From a bacterium (GTDB taxonomy: Bacteria > Bacteroidota > Bacteroidia > B-17B0 > Aurantibacillaceae), in contig JAQSCW010000004.1 of the NCBI GenBank assembly GCA_029945625.1, positions 1 through 58,060 of the forward strand: a DNA stretch of 58,060 bases. Direction: 5' to 3'. Made by a program: the position numbers and the translations under genes. Shown one piece after another: positions 8,653 through 17,438 of the stretch (positions are counted from its first letter, which is position 1; each line of letters opens with the position of its first letter). The notes under the pieces are model-generated. The model saw only the letters and a list, made by a program, of their open reading frames with translations. It made no database searches and had not been told where the DNA came from.

Positions 8653-9438
8653 TTACAGTGAGGAACCGTTTTCTTCCACAAATTTGGTGAGCGCCACAAA
8701 CTCTTGTACCGAAAGCTGTTCAGGTCGTTTGTCAAGAAGCGGGTAACGAATATCATTATTATTAAAAAGGATCCGGATAGAATTTCGAATCGTTTTACGC
8801 CTCTGATTAAAAGCTGTTTTCACCACTTTCTTAAAAAGGACTTCATCACACTCTAATTTTTGGACGGAATTACGAGTAAGTCGTATCACCGCACTTTTAA
8901 CCTTGGGCGGAGGGGTAAACACATTTTCGTTCACCGTAAACAAATATTCAATTTCAAAAAAGGCCTGCAACAATACGCTCAAAATCCCATACACCTTCGA
9001 TCCCGGTTTTTCGGCTAAGCGCATCGCCACTTCTTTTTGAAACATACCCACTACAAAATCAATTTGGTTCTTATCTTCCAGGACCTTAAACATGATTTGG
9101 CTCGAAATGTTATACGGAAAATTACCGATCACATTGTATTTTGGTCCCGCAATTTTTTTCACATCGACCGCCAAAAAATCAGCGAGCAGTATTTTCTCCT
9201 TTTTATCAGGATATTTATTTTTTAGAAATTCCACCGATTCCCGATCCACATCCAAAGCATAAAATAGTGGCACTTCTGAGATGAGAAATTGGGTGAGGAC
9301 CCCCGTTCCGGGACCAACCTCCACGACAGGAGTCTTTGAGTCTTTTTCCAAAAGACCATTTACAATATTTCGCGCGATGCTTTCATCGTTCAAAAAATGT
9401 TGTCCTAAATGTTTTTTTGCTCTAACAGGTTGATTCAA
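8653..9438 (-). CDS. rsmA: 16S rRNA (adenine1518/1519-N6)-dimethyltransferase
   Basis: RsmA (KsgA) dimethylates two adjacent adenines in helix 45 of 16S rRNA with S-adenosylmethionine during late 30S assembly. The 261-residue protein has the family start KKHLGQHFLND (residues 8-18), the SAM loop EVGPGTG (40-46) and the catalytic NFPYN (106-110). The C-terminal KTAFNQRRKT helix is also typical. It lies 40 bases downstream of prfB on the same strand and is probably cotranscribed with it. Confidence 0.96.
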   Translation of the reverse strand: MNQPVRAKKHLGQHFLNDESIARNIVNGLLEKDSKTPVVEVGPGTGVLTQFLISEVPLFYALDVDRESVEFLKNKYPDKKEKILLADFLAVDVKKIAGPKYNVIGNFPYNISSQIMFKVLEDKNQIDFVVGMFQKEVAMRLAEKPGSKVYGILSVLLQAFFEIEYLFTVNENVFTPPPKVKSAVIRLTRNSVQKLECDEVLFKKVVKTAFNQRRKTIRNSIRILFNNNDIRYPLLDKRPEQLSVQEFVALTKFVEENGSSL

Positions 9439-9478
9439 CGTATGTGTTTTAAGATGAGAAGCAATGCTGCCTACCTCG

Positions 9479-10586
9479 TTATTCTTTTTTTACGGTCGTG
9501 CTTCCGCCCAATGCCATCAAGTATGATTTTATGAGTTCGTCAAGATCTCCGTTCAAAACTGCTTCTGCATTCGTAATCTTTAGTTCAGTGCGGTGGTCGT
9601 TCACCAGTTTATACGGATGTAAGACATAACTCCGAATTTGTGAACCCCATTCAATCTTCATCTTATTATCTTCTACAGCGCGTTTACTCTCATTTCGTTT
9701 TCGCATTTCTACTTCGTAGAGTTGTGAACGCAACATTTGCATAGCCATGGCGCGGTTTCCAACCTGCGAGCGTTCAACCTGACATACCACCACAATGCCC
9801 GAAGGTTTGTGGGTCAATTGCACTTTGCTTTCTACTTTATTTACATTTTGTCCGCCTGCTCCTCCGCTTCGTGATGTGGATATTTCGATGTCCTGAGGTT
9901 TAATATCTATCTCGATGGTATCATCCACCACAGGATAAACATAAACTGATGCAAAACTGGTATGTCTCTTGGCGTTTGAGTCAAATGGACTGATGCGCAC
10001 CAAGCGATGAACCCCATTTTCGCCCTTTAAAAAGCCGTACGCAAATTCACCTTCTATTTCAAGTGATACAGATTTAATACCTGCAACATCGCCCCCATTA
10101 AGATCAAGTTCCTTTACCTTAAAGCCCTGTTTTTCGGCCCACATGATGTACATGCGCATGAGCATACTTGCCCAGTCGCAACTCTCGGTGCCGCCGGCCC
10201 CCGCGTTAATTTGCAGAACACAATTGAGGTGATCTTCTTCACCTCGAAGCATGTTTTTAAATTCTATGTCTTCAAGATGTTTTAAAGCCTTTTGATACTC
10301 AGCTTCGGTTTCCGCTTCAGTAGCATCACCGCTTTTGTAAAATTCGTATAAGGTGTTTAAGTCATCCACCTGCCGTGAAATCTCTTCATAGCCTGTGGTC
10401 CAGGTTTTAACCTGTTTTACCTCATTTAAAATTTTTTCGGCTTTTTTTGAATCTGTCCAGAAATTTGGATCTAGTGTTTTTTCCTCGAGTAATTCAAGGT
10501 CGTGCTTCTTTCTATCGTAGTCAAAGAAACCCCCTCAAGGCGCCACTGCGATCATTCAAGTCTTTTAATTGTTCGGTTGTAAACAT
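9479..10586 (-). CDS. prfB: Peptide chain release factor 2, made by programmed +1 frameshift
   Basis: RF2 recognises UGA and UAA stop codons and releases the finished peptide. The gene is in two overlapping frames: ATG at 10586 opens 21 codons ([21 protein letters not shown]), then an in-frame TGA at 10523-10521; reading resumes one base on with GAC TAC GAT (10522 down), giving 368 residues in all, close to E. coli RF2 (365). The second part has the stop-codon-reading SPF (about residues 199-201) and the catalytic GGQ (about 244-246, in [11 protein letters not shown]). The frameshift is the known autoregulatory one: plentiful RF2 terminates at the TGA, scarce RF2 lets the shift happen. An annotation starting at the later in-frame GTG 10369 would lose the N-terminal domain. 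Confidence 0.96.
10520..10535 (-). promoter_or_regulatory. prfB: prfB +1 frameshift site
   Basis: Read on the minus strand from 10535 the sequence is AGG GGG TTT CTT TGA C. It matches the classic prfB element: an internal Shine-Dalgarno-like AGGGGG, three bases of spacing, the slippery CTT and the stop TGA followed by C. After the shift CTT is followed by GAC. Confidence 0.95.
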
Positions 10587-10591
10587 GGCGG

Positions 10592-10599
10592 CAAAAATA
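10592..10599 (-). promoter_or_regulatory. -7 promoter element of prfB
   Basis: On the minus strand TATTTTTG (10599 to 10592) fits TAnnTTTG exactly, and only five bases (CCGCC) separate it from the prfB ATG at 10586. Transcription would start at or within a base or two of the start codon. It lies just before the end of the upstream membrane-protein gene. Confidence 0.5.
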
Positions 10600-10607
10600 C
10601 AAAATTT

Positions 10608-11450
10608 TTAGGACAATGGCTTCTTCATGGGCCAAAAATAAATGTATCCCAATATCATAATAATGCCAAACATCAGAAGGCCCATCACCAAAGAGATATA
10701 GAGATGCATCAACATGCCAAAAATCAAAAAGGGTTTTTTTAGTGGTTTTATCCATACGAGCACCGGGAAAAACAGCTGATAGGATAGGATTAAGTAGTTG
10801 AGCACAACATAAAAGGGCGCAAAAGATCCATGGTATGCAAGCGACGTGTTTAAAGAAAAGTGATCTGCCATAGCTACCTGCGCAATAGCGTCCCCATGCA
10901 ACCAACTACTATCCCCCAATTTAGCAAGAGCCGACAAAAAATACGCCACACATATTTGAAGCATAATGGCAAGCGATGAAAAGTTATGGAGCGCCGTTTT
11001 TAAACTGGGCATAAAGCCCCGCTCCGACTCGAAATGAAAAGACAAGAAGCAATTGAAAAGGAGAAATTGATTCAGTAAAAAATTTCCGCCGGTGAGGGTG
11101 GGGTAGATCTTATTATGAATGTTCACTACCAAAAACCATAACATAAAATTAAAAATAAAATAGACTTTCTTCAGCAAGAGGGATAACAGACAAAGGATAA
11201 CCACAGCACCAATAAATAGAGCCCCCAGGTAAGGCGATGTATGATTGTATAAAATGAAAGCCAGGTTCTTGAAACCGGCAATGGGCGTAGGCGCGCTATA
11301 AACTAGAGAGGTTGAACCAAAATACAATTCGTAAAAGCGCCACCAATATGCCGTTTGAATTAACAGCAATAAATAGAGACAGTGCTTGAACCAAAAAGTC
11401 TGTTTTTTGTAGTGATATTCAGAAAAGAAATATGAAACTAGCCTTTGCAA
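10608..11450 (-). CDS. Polytopic membrane protein, possibly HTTM-like
   Basis: A 280-residue protein with about seven hydrophobic segments, starting at TTG 11450 (MQRLVSYFF); no ATG lies nearby. The N-terminal WFKHCLYLLLLIQTAYWWRFYELYFGSTSLVYS and the loop SALAKLGDSSWLHGDAIAQV (with a Trp-His after the helix) are reminiscent of HTTM proteins related to vitamin K-dependent carboxylases. HTTM genes are often found beside DCC-family thiol-disulfide genes; here a DCC gene lies at 15252-15707, on the other strand beyond two genes. The family call is tentative. It ends 22 bases before the prfB start. Confidence 0.55.
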   Translation of the reverse strand: MQRLVSYFFSEYHYKKQTFWFKHCLYLLLLIQTAYWWRFYELYFGSTSLVYSAPTPIAGFKNLAFILYNHTSPYLGALFIGAVVILCLLSLLLKKVYFIFNFMLWFLVVNIHNKIYPTLTGGNFLLNQFLLFNCFLSFHFESERGFMPSLKTALHNFSSLAIMLQICVAYFLSALAKLGDSSWLHGDAIAQVAMADHFSLNTSLAYHGSFAPFYVVLNYLILSYQLFFPVLVWIKPLKKPFLIFGMLMHLYISLVMGLLMFGIIMILGYIYFWPMKKPLS

Positions 11451-11528
11451 TGGAACTTAACCAAGTTATAAAATTAACAATTAATTCCTCCTTTCATTAC
11501 AATAATTGGCATGATATTCTTTTTTGAC

Positions 11529-11562
11529 TTTGCGCAACCAAGTGAATATTTGCATATTTTTG
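11529..11562 (+). promoter_or_regulatory. Promoter of the FG-GAP/cytochrome/DCC operon
   Basis: TTTG at 11529-11532 and TATTTTTG at 11555-11562 are 22 bases apart and both match the Bacteroidota -33/-7 consensus. The ATG of the first gene is at 11569, six bases after the -7 element, so the message would have almost no leader. Confidence 0.55.
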
Positions 11563-11568
11563 TAATGC

Positions 11569-13806
11569 ATGTACCGCTCCATCAGTATAGTTCTTTTCGC
11601 ATTACAAATCACTGCTGCTCATGCGCAATTAATGGTGGCACGCGACACAGTTAAAGTAATTGAAAATGGCTACGTTCTTAAAATGCCCTGGGCCAATGGT
11701 ATCAATTTTTCGAATGTTTCAAATATCGATTTTAATTTCGACGGCAAAAAAGACTTGGTTTTGTTTGATCGCATTAATCAATTCGGAACAGGTCGTTTCA
11801 GATGTTTTTTAAATACGGGAAACGCCGGCCCAACCCAATACAGGGTCGATCTGAACGCGAGTTACTATTTCCCGCAGGCAAGCAATTGGGCCATTTTACG
11901 CGATTATGACCGCGATGGCAAAGAAGATTTGTTCTGTTCAACCAGCGCCGGAATAAAAGTGTATCGAAATACCGGCTCTTCCGGTGTATTAAAATTTACG
12001 TTGATGTCTTCCTTGTTAAATTCCGACTATAATCCAGGCGGTGCACCCTACATGAGCAATTTGTATGCCAGTTCGGTGGGCGTGCCGGGCATTGCCGACA
12101 TTGATAAAGATGGGGACCTTGATATTCTCACATTTTCGCCGCAAGGGGTATTTATCGAATTTCATCGAAACATGAGCAAAGAAAAATTCGGCACTAGCGA
12201 CAGTTTGGTGTTTGAGATTGGAGATTTATGTTGGGGCAAAATCTCAGAAAACAACTGCACGATTACGATGGGACAATGTGTTCAGAAACCCGGAAGTTCT
12301 AAAACAACCGAAGAAACAGAAACACTTCATTCAGGATCTTGCCTCATGTGCTTAGATAGCGACGGTGACAAAGATGAAGATCTGATTATGGGAGATATCT
12401 CCTGCAATAGCGTGCAATATGTTCACAATACCGGGACTACGTTTACCGCTTCTTTTACTGACTCTACAAAAATGTATCCCAATTACCCTCTTAAAAATAA
12501 TACGGTGCAGGTGAAGCTGAATAATTTTCCCTGCACCTACTTTGTAAATATTGATACCGATACCATAAAGGACCTTGTGGCTACTCCAAATTCGTTTGGA
12601 AGTGAGAATTACAAAAGTGTTTGGTATTACAAAAACACAAGCTTAACAAGTACCGTTAATTTCCAATTTGTGAAAAATAATTTTCTTCAGGATGAAATGA
12701 TCGAAGTGGGACAGAATTCCTACCCTTTATTATTCGATTATAATGCTGACGGGAAAAAGGATTTGTTGATTGGTACCTTCGGGTATTATTCAAATAATAC
12801 TTTAAGTGCGCGACTCACCTTGTATGCAAATATAGGTACAGCTTCAGTCCCCTCCTTCTCTCTTGTTTCGCGCGACTATGGAAATTTGGGTTTACAAAAC
12901 CTCAATAATGTGATGCCAACAGCAGGAGATATTGATGGCGATGGCGATATCGACCTTTGCGTGGGCGTTTCAAGCGGACAAATTCACTGGCTAGAAAACA
13001 CTGCAGGTCCCGGTTTCACCTGCAATTTCTCGGTATTTAAAAATAATCCTTTTAATTTTACCACTGCTTCTGCTGTGGCTGCCCCGCAATTGTTTGATCT
13101 CAACAACGACGGAAAATTGGATCTCTTAATTGGCGGTAAAAACGGAAAGATTGCCTATTATCAAAATATCGGAATAACTTCAATACCCTCATTTAGTTTG
13201 GTGAGTAATGCGCTCGGAAACATAAATGTACAAGGAGACCAATCTTTATACGGGTTGGATGGTTATGCGGCACCTTTCTTTTACAAAGAGAATGGGATAA
13301 CCAAATGTTTGGTGGGTTCAATAAGTGGCAATATCTGGCACTACTTGGTACCCTCAAATTTAGCTGGCGCTTTCACGCTCATTTCAAATTCCGAAGATGG
13401 GTTAAACGAAGGAAGTCAGTCTACAGTCTGGTATGAAGATTTGGATGGCGATAATAAGCGCGATCTCATAGTTGGAAATGCTTCCGGTGGGTTAACCTAT
13501 TTTTCTTCAAGCTCAAAGGTGGTGTCATTGAATGAAATTGCGCCTGGGAATTTTTCTGACAGAATAAGCGTATTTCCAAATCCGGCAAATAACTGTGTTC
13601 AATTGAAAATTGAAAACACAGAGATCAATCATGCGCAAGTAGATATTCTTGATCTGAGCGGTAGGCAACTAATACACAAAGAACTAAACAGTAATTTTGA
13701 GATCATTGACGTTTCTGATCTTCAAAATGGATTTTATTTTTTGCGGGTGACTTTGGGAAGCGAGCAATCTTTTCGATCTTCCACCAAAATAATTGTGAAG
13801 GAATAA
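11569..13806 (+). CDS. FG-GAP/VCBS-repeat protein with T9SS type A sorting signal
   Basis: A 745-residue exported protein. Residues 1-19 (MYRSISIV...AHA) form a Sec signal peptide. The body holds about nine calcium-binding loops of the FG-GAP/VCBS kind, for example DFNFDGKKD, DYDRDGKED, DIDKDGDLD, DYNADGKKD, DIDGDGDID, DLNNDGKLD and DLDGDNKRD, which together should form a beta-propeller. The C-terminal 80 residues begin VFPNPANN and end FRSSTKIIVKE, the type A sorting domain used by the type IX system, so the protein is delivered to the surface or released. The next gene starts immediately after the stop (TTG at 13807), so they form one operon. Ligand unknown. Confidence 0.88.
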   Translation: MYRSISIVLFALQITAAHAQLMVARDTVKVIENGYVLKMPWANGINFSNVSNIDFNFDGKKDLVLFDRINQFGTGRFRCFLNTGNAGPTQYRVDLNASYYFPQASNWAILRDYDRDGKEDLFCSTSAGIKVYRNTGSSGVLKFTLMSSLLNSDYNPGGAPYMSNLYASSVGVPGIADIDKDGDLDILTFSPQGVFIEFHRNMSKEKFGTSDSLVFEIGDLCWGKISENNCTITMGQCVQKPGSSKTTEETETLHSGSCLMCLDSDGDKDEDLIMGDISCNSVQYVHNTGTTFTASFTDSTKMYPNYPLKNNTVQVKLNNFPCTYFVNIDTDTIKDLVATPNSFGSENYKSVWYYKNTSLTSTVNFQFVKNNFLQDEMIEVGQNSYPLLFDYNADGKKDLLIGTFGYYSNNTLSARLTLYANIGTASVPSFSLVSRDYGNLGLQNLNNVMPTAGDIDGDGDIDLCVGVSSGQIHWLENTAGPGFTCNFSVFKNNPFNFTTASAVAAPQLFDLNNDGKLDLLIGGKNGKIAYYQNIGITSIPSFSLVSNALGNINVQGDQSLYGLDGYAAPFFYKENGITKCLVGSISGNIWHYLVPSNLAGAFTLISNSEDGLNEGSQSTVWYEDLDGDNKRDLIVGNASGGLTYFSSSSKVVSLNEIAPGNFSDRISVFPNPANNCVQLKIENTEINHAQVDILDLSGRQLIHKELNSNFEIIDVSDLQNGFYFLRVTLGSEQSFRSSTKIIVKE

Positions 13807-15255
13807 TTGACGCGCAGAATCCCATATCCGGTTCTTTTTTCGTTTCTCTTCCTGTGGGCTTGCACAAAAGATGTTGGACAGGTGAATCGTGGTGAATATC
13901 CCAATGAGGTAGGAAAGATAATTACCGGATCATGTTCTGTGCAGGGATGTCACAATTCTGCCAGTTATTTGGCCGCAAGTGGGCTAAATCTGGAAACCTG
14001 GGAATCTCTTTTTGCAGGGTCAAGCAGCGGCTCTCCTGTAATTCCATTCAGCAGTAGATTCTCTTCGCTTTGTTATTTTATTAACACTTACTCTGAATTG
14101 GGATCACAAAACAATCCTACTATGCCTTTAAATAAAAGCGCTTTGTCTTATGACAACGTAAAGATCATTAAGGATTGGGTAGATATGGGTGCGCCCGATC
14201 GTTCGGGAAAGATCAAATGGGCCGGCGATCCGCTTCAGAAGAAACTGTATGCCGTGAATCAAGGCTGTGACGTTGTTACTGTTTTTGATGCGGCTACACA
14301 ACTACCCATGCGTTCTATTGAGGTGGGAAAGGGTAACACCACCCCACACCAGTTGCGTGTTTCGCCCGATGGAAAGTATTGGTATGTGGTATTTATCAAT
14401 AATAATGTGATGAAAAAATTCCGCTGCAGCGACGATGCATTTATAGGGGATATTCCGCTTACCCCCTTTGCCGCGGGTACCGGAACATTAAATGCACAGG
14501 ATTGGAATACATTTACGATCACCAAAGACGGAAAGCGCGCCTATTGTGTTTCATGGACCCAAAGTGGGAAAGTGGCCAAAGTTGACTTGGAACACATGAA
14601 ATTTTTGGGCATTCTTAGTGGACTTTATAACCCCCATGGAATTGCATTGAACAACAATGAAGATCTCCTTTACGTAGCCGCGCAAACTGGAAATTATCTC
14701 ACAGAAATTGATACCGGATTCAGTATGCAAACCGATTATGTACTCGAAAATGCAAGTCAAAGTCAACTTTCATCCCTCGATCCGCATGATCTGGTTTTAT
14801 CAGGGGGAAAAGACAGTTTGTTCATCACGTGTCAGACCTCTAACGAGGTGCGAATATTTGATCTTAGTTCAAAAAAAACCGTGAAAGTTATTAAGACAGG
14901 CTTCCACCCTCAGGAGATTGTGTATTCTTCAAACTTTAAGTCCTATTATGTGAGTTATACCGGCGATGGTTCTGCTGCTAATAACGGTGGTGTTAGTGTT
15001 ATTCCCCTTGTAAGTTTGGCACCAACTAATATTCTCTGCGGCGCGCAGGCGCACGGACTTGCCGTGGATGAATCCAAAGGCCTCCTGTATTTGCTTTCAC
15101 GAAATGTGGCATCTGTAGGCCCTCCACCTCATCACTCGAGCCAGTGCAATGGACGAAACGGCTTTGTAAATTTCATAAATTTGTATTCGCTTTCTATCAC
15201 CAAAAAAAAATACGAACTCAGTGTTGATCCCTATTTTATTGCAGCCCGCCCATGA
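13807..15255 (+). CDS. Lipoprotein with cytochrome c-like domain and YVTN-type beta-propeller
   Basis: A 482-residue protein starting at TTG 13807, directly after the preceding stop. MTRRIPYPVLFSFLFLWAC is a lipoprotein signal with Cys19 as lipid anchor. Residues about 30-135 resemble small cytochrome c domains of Bacteroidota and Planctomycetes: IITGSCSVQGCHN offers a CX4CH haem-attachment site and NPTMPLN a possible Met axial ligand. The rest is a beta-propeller with repeats such as LYAVNQGCDVVTVFDA, LRVSPDGKYWYVV, GIALNNNEDLLYVA and GLAVDESKGLLYLL, like YVTN/lactonase propellers. Haem attachment is inferred from the motif. The stop overlaps the ATG of the DCC gene (ATGA, 15252-15255). Confidence 0.75.
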   Translation: MTRRIPYPVLFSFLFLWACTKDVGQVNRGEYPNEVGKIITGSCSVQGCHNSASYLAASGLNLETWESLFAGSSSGSPVIPFSSRFSSLCYFINTYSELGSQNNPTMPLNKSALSYDNVKIIKDWVDMGAPDRSGKIKWAGDPLQKKLYAVNQGCDVVTVFDAATQLPMRSIEVGKGNTTPHQLRVSPDGKYWYVVFINNNVMKKFRCSDDAFIGDIPLTPFAAGTGTLNAQDWNTFTITKDGKRAYCVSWTQSGKVAKVDLEHMKFLGILSGLYNPHGIALNNNEDLLYVAAQTGNYLTEIDTGFSMQTDYVLENASQSQLSSLDPHDLVLSGGKDSLFITCQTSNEVRIFDLSSKKTVKVIKTGFHPQEIVYSSNFKSYYVSYTGDGSAANNGGVSVIPLVSLAPTNILCGAQAHGLAVDESKGLLYLLSRNVASVGPPPHHSSQCNGRNGFVNFINLYSLSITKKKYELSVDPYFIAARP

Positions 15256-15707
15256 ACAAAAACGAACATAATATACTTGCTATTCAAGTGGAAGAAGTCC
15301 TTAAAAAGCAACCCATCTTGCTTTTCGATGGCGAATGCGGTTTTTGCAATAAGAGTGTTTCGTTCTTTTTAAGACGGGAAAATCCACTTAAGAAGGCGGT
15401 GCATTTTGCTCCCATTGAATCAGAAATTGGCAAGCACCTCCGAAAGTATTTTGAGATAGATGAAAAAATGGATGGCATCATTCTCATAAAAAATCACGAG
15501 GCATTTATCAAGTCTTGCGCGGCACTCCGAATGACCCGATACATGCGTGGCCTATGGCCGGCACTCATGATCTTCCTGCTCATCCCCCCTTTTTTACGAA
15601 ATCCCATCTATGATCTGGTAGCGAAACAGAGACAGAGAATTGTCGGAAGGGTGCAAAGCTGTGAACTCCTTAAAGATGAAGATCAGGAGCGATTTCTCTT
15701 TTTCTGA
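15252..15707 (+). CDS. DCC-family thiol-disulfide oxidoreductase-like protein
   Basis: A 151-residue protein with the family signature ILLFDGECGFCNKSV (Asp followed by Cys-Gly-Phe-Cys at about residues 24-35), a thioredoxin-fold active site. ALRMTRYMRGLWPAL and IYDLVAKQR also fit the family (formerly DUF393). It overlaps the end of the cytochrome-like lipoprotein gene by four bases, so it is the third member of the operon. A role in handling cysteines of the two exported partners, such as the haem-binding pair, is possible but only inferred. There is no signal peptide; the protein would act in the cytosol or at the membrane through its hydrophobic segment near residues 97-115. Confidence 0.88.
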   Translation: MNKNEHNILAIQVEEVLKKQPILLFDGECGFCNKSVSFFLRRENPLKKAVHFAPIESEIGKHLRKYFEIDEKMDGIILIKNHEAFIKSCAALRMTRYMRGLWPALMIFLLIPPFLRNPIYDLVAKQRQRIVGRVQSCELLKDEDQERFLFF

Positions 15708-15714
15708 TAATCGA

Positions 15715-16407
15715 TCAGGCTTTGGTGGCAAAAGCGATACTCGCTACCGATACCTTTACGCCCGGAACTGATTTTATTGCCAACCAGGCGGCTTCAAGTG
15801 TAGCTCCGGTGGTAATCACATCGTCTACCAGCAAAATGTGTTTGTCGCTAAAACTTTCTGATTGATGCAAAGCGAAAATGCCTTCCACATTTTCCCATCG
15901 CTGATACCTATTCTTTTTAGTCTGGGTCTTAGTGTCAACTACCCGCTCAAACAACACGGTTTCCATCGGTTTTTTAAGACCTTCCGAAAGTCCTTTGGCA
16001 AACCATTCACTTTGATTAAATCCTCTTGCCTTCAGTTTGTTTTTATGCAAGGGAATTGGAATAACAACATCTACGTTTGCCAGCGAATTGGCATCGCACA
16101 GTTCTTTGGCATAGAGTAATCCTACGTAACGTGCCAATTCTTTTTGCTCTTGATATTTGATGGCGTGCAACAGTTTCTGCACCCGCCCGCTTTTTTCATA
16201 CAAGTAATACGTGCACCCGTTTGCCAGGGGAATCCTGCCGGCAAATGTCTGAATTATGGGATTGTCTATAAGCTGATGGTAATTGCTTTTGGGGAGATTT
16301 AGCTTACAATAATTGCAAATATAGCGTTCGTGCTTAAATAAATTATTAGCACAGGCCTCACATTGCCTCGGGTAAATTAATGACAAGAAATCGTTAATAA
16401 GTGCCAT
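15715..16407 (-). CDS. ComF family protein (phosphoribosyltransferase-like)
   Basis: A 230-residue protein with an N-terminal zinc ribbon (Cys16, Cys19, Cys31, Cys34) and a C-terminal phosphoribosyltransferase domain with the PRPP-binding loop ILLVDDVITTGAT (191-203). ComF proteins (ComFC) support DNA uptake in naturally competent bacteria and are found in many others without proven competence. KARGFNQSEWFAKGL (126-140) is also highly typical. It converges on the DCC gene with only seven bases between the stops and stands alone on its strand. Confidence 0.92.
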   Translation of the reverse strand: MALINDFLSLIYPRQCEACANNLFKHERYICNYCKLNLPKSNYHQLIDNPIIQTFAGRIPLANGCTYYLYEKSGRVQKLLHAIKYQEQKELARYVGLLYAKELCDANSLANVDVVIPIPLHKNKLKARGFNQSEWFAKGLSEGLKKPMETVLFERVVDTKTQTKKNRYQRWENVEGIFALHQSESFSDKHILLVDDVITTGATLEAAWLAIKSVPGVKVSVASIAFATKA

Positions 16408-16439
16408 GCCTCAGGCACTAAAATACTGTTTTTGATTGT

Positions 16440-16447
16440 TAATTTTG
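16440..16447 (+). promoter_or_regulatory. -7 promoter element of the coiled-coil membrane protein
   Basis: TAATTTTG fits TAnnTTTG exactly and ends four bases before the ATG at 16452, predicting a leaderless message. No good -33 element is visible. Confidence 0.45.
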
Positions 16448-16451
16448 ATTC

Positions 16452-17372
16452 ATGACAGAACAAAAGGAGAAAAAAGAGAACCGACGCGCCATTATTTTAT
16501 GGTCAATAATACTATTACTCCTGGCCACCAATGGCCTTACCATTTGGTTGTGGCTTACCGGACAAACTGAAATTGTAAGAGAAAGGATCATAACGCGGCA
16601 AGTAATGGTTGAACGCGAAACCATTCAATCCGATTTGGAATCTTTAAAGAAGGATTACGAGACCCTCCAAACCAGTGATGCAGCCATGCAAGTGGATATA
16701 GAGCTCAAAAGAGCGCGTATTGACGAATTAATAGCAGAAGCCAAGAGACACAAAGGCGATGCCTATATTATTTCACAGTTGCGCAAAGAAACCGAAACAT
16801 TGCGTGCCATTATGATAGGTTATGTGCGAACCATCGATTCATTAAATACGCTTAACATCAATTTGGTGGCAGAAAAAAAAGTAGTCCTGAAACAATTAGA
16901 TGTTGAAAAAGAAAAACAAGGTGTTCTGGTAAAGGAAAAAGATCAGCTGAAATCCACCATTGCAAAGGGGAGTGTTTTGTCTTGCTTCAACATAATAGCC
17001 AAAGGTATTAGCTTTAAACGAGGAGGGAAGAAAGAAAGTGAAACCACCCGCGCAAAAAAAACACAGAAGATAAAAGTGAGTTTTAGTTTAGGAGAAAACA
17101 AAATTGCAAAAGCCGGCGAAAAAACAATTTACATTCGCATTATGACACCCGATGGCAAGGAGATGGCCAAGGGCTACGATGACAATTACAAATTTGTGTT
17201 CAACAAAAGCAGCGGGTATTTTGCGGGAAAAGAAGAATTAAATTATGCCAATACCGAAATTACAGGAGTTACTTATTGCGAAGGACAGGGAGAATTCGTT
17301 CCCGGCACCTATATGATTGAGATCACGTGTGATCAGGTGGTAATAGGAAATTCAACGTTAAAGCTGGATTAA
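16452..17372 (+). CDS. Single-span membrane protein with coiled coil, unknown function
   Basis: A 306-residue protein with a short basic cytosolic tail, one membrane segment (about residues 14-34, IILWSIILLLLATNGLTIWLWL), a long Glu/Lys-rich coiled coil (about 38-175) and a C-terminal domain of about 100 residues rich in beta strands (IKVSFSLGEN, KTIYIRIMTPDGKEM, GTYMIEITCD). The orientation would place coiled coil and C-terminal domain in the periplasm. I know similar proteins only as Bacteroidota hypotheticals. The C-terminal domain might bind an envelope component. It has its own promoter and no partner gene. Confidence 0.75.
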   Translation: MTEQKEKKENRRAIILWSIILLLLATNGLTIWLWLTGQTEIVRERIITRQVMVERETIQSDLESLKKDYETLQTSDAAMQVDIELKRARIDELIAEAKRHKGDAYIISQLRKETETLRAIMIGYVRTIDSLNTLNINLVAEKKVVLKQLDVEKEKQGVLVKEKDQLKSTIAKGSVLSCFNIIAKGISFKRGGKKESETTRAKKTQKIKVSFSLGENKIAKAGEKTIYIRIMTPDGKEMAKGYDDNYKFVFNKSSGYFAGKEELNYANTEITGVTYCEGQGEFVPGTYMIEITCDQVVIGNSTLKLD

Positions 17373-17396
17373 GTACGTTAATTTTCTTGTGATCAC

Positions 17397-17404
17397 TATT
17401 TTTG
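17397..17404 (+). promoter_or_regulatory. -7 promoter element of the first acetyltransferase gene
   Basis: TATTTTTG matches TAnnTTTG; the ATG follows 34 bases later at 17439. No convincing -33 element is present. Confidence 0.35.
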
Positions 17405-17438
17405 AAGAGGAATCTGTTTTGTTTAGCTGATTCGGAAT

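Noticed and set aside
8418-8756. Minus-strand open frame of 112 codons downstream of rsmA
   Set aside because: It overlaps the end of rsmA in another frame, has an unusual Phe/Arg/Ser-rich composition and no family features.
10370-10586. prfB seen as a disrupted gene (in-frame TGA)
   Set aside because: The TGA lies in a perfect programmed frameshift element and both frames code RF2 sequence, so it is not a pseudogene.
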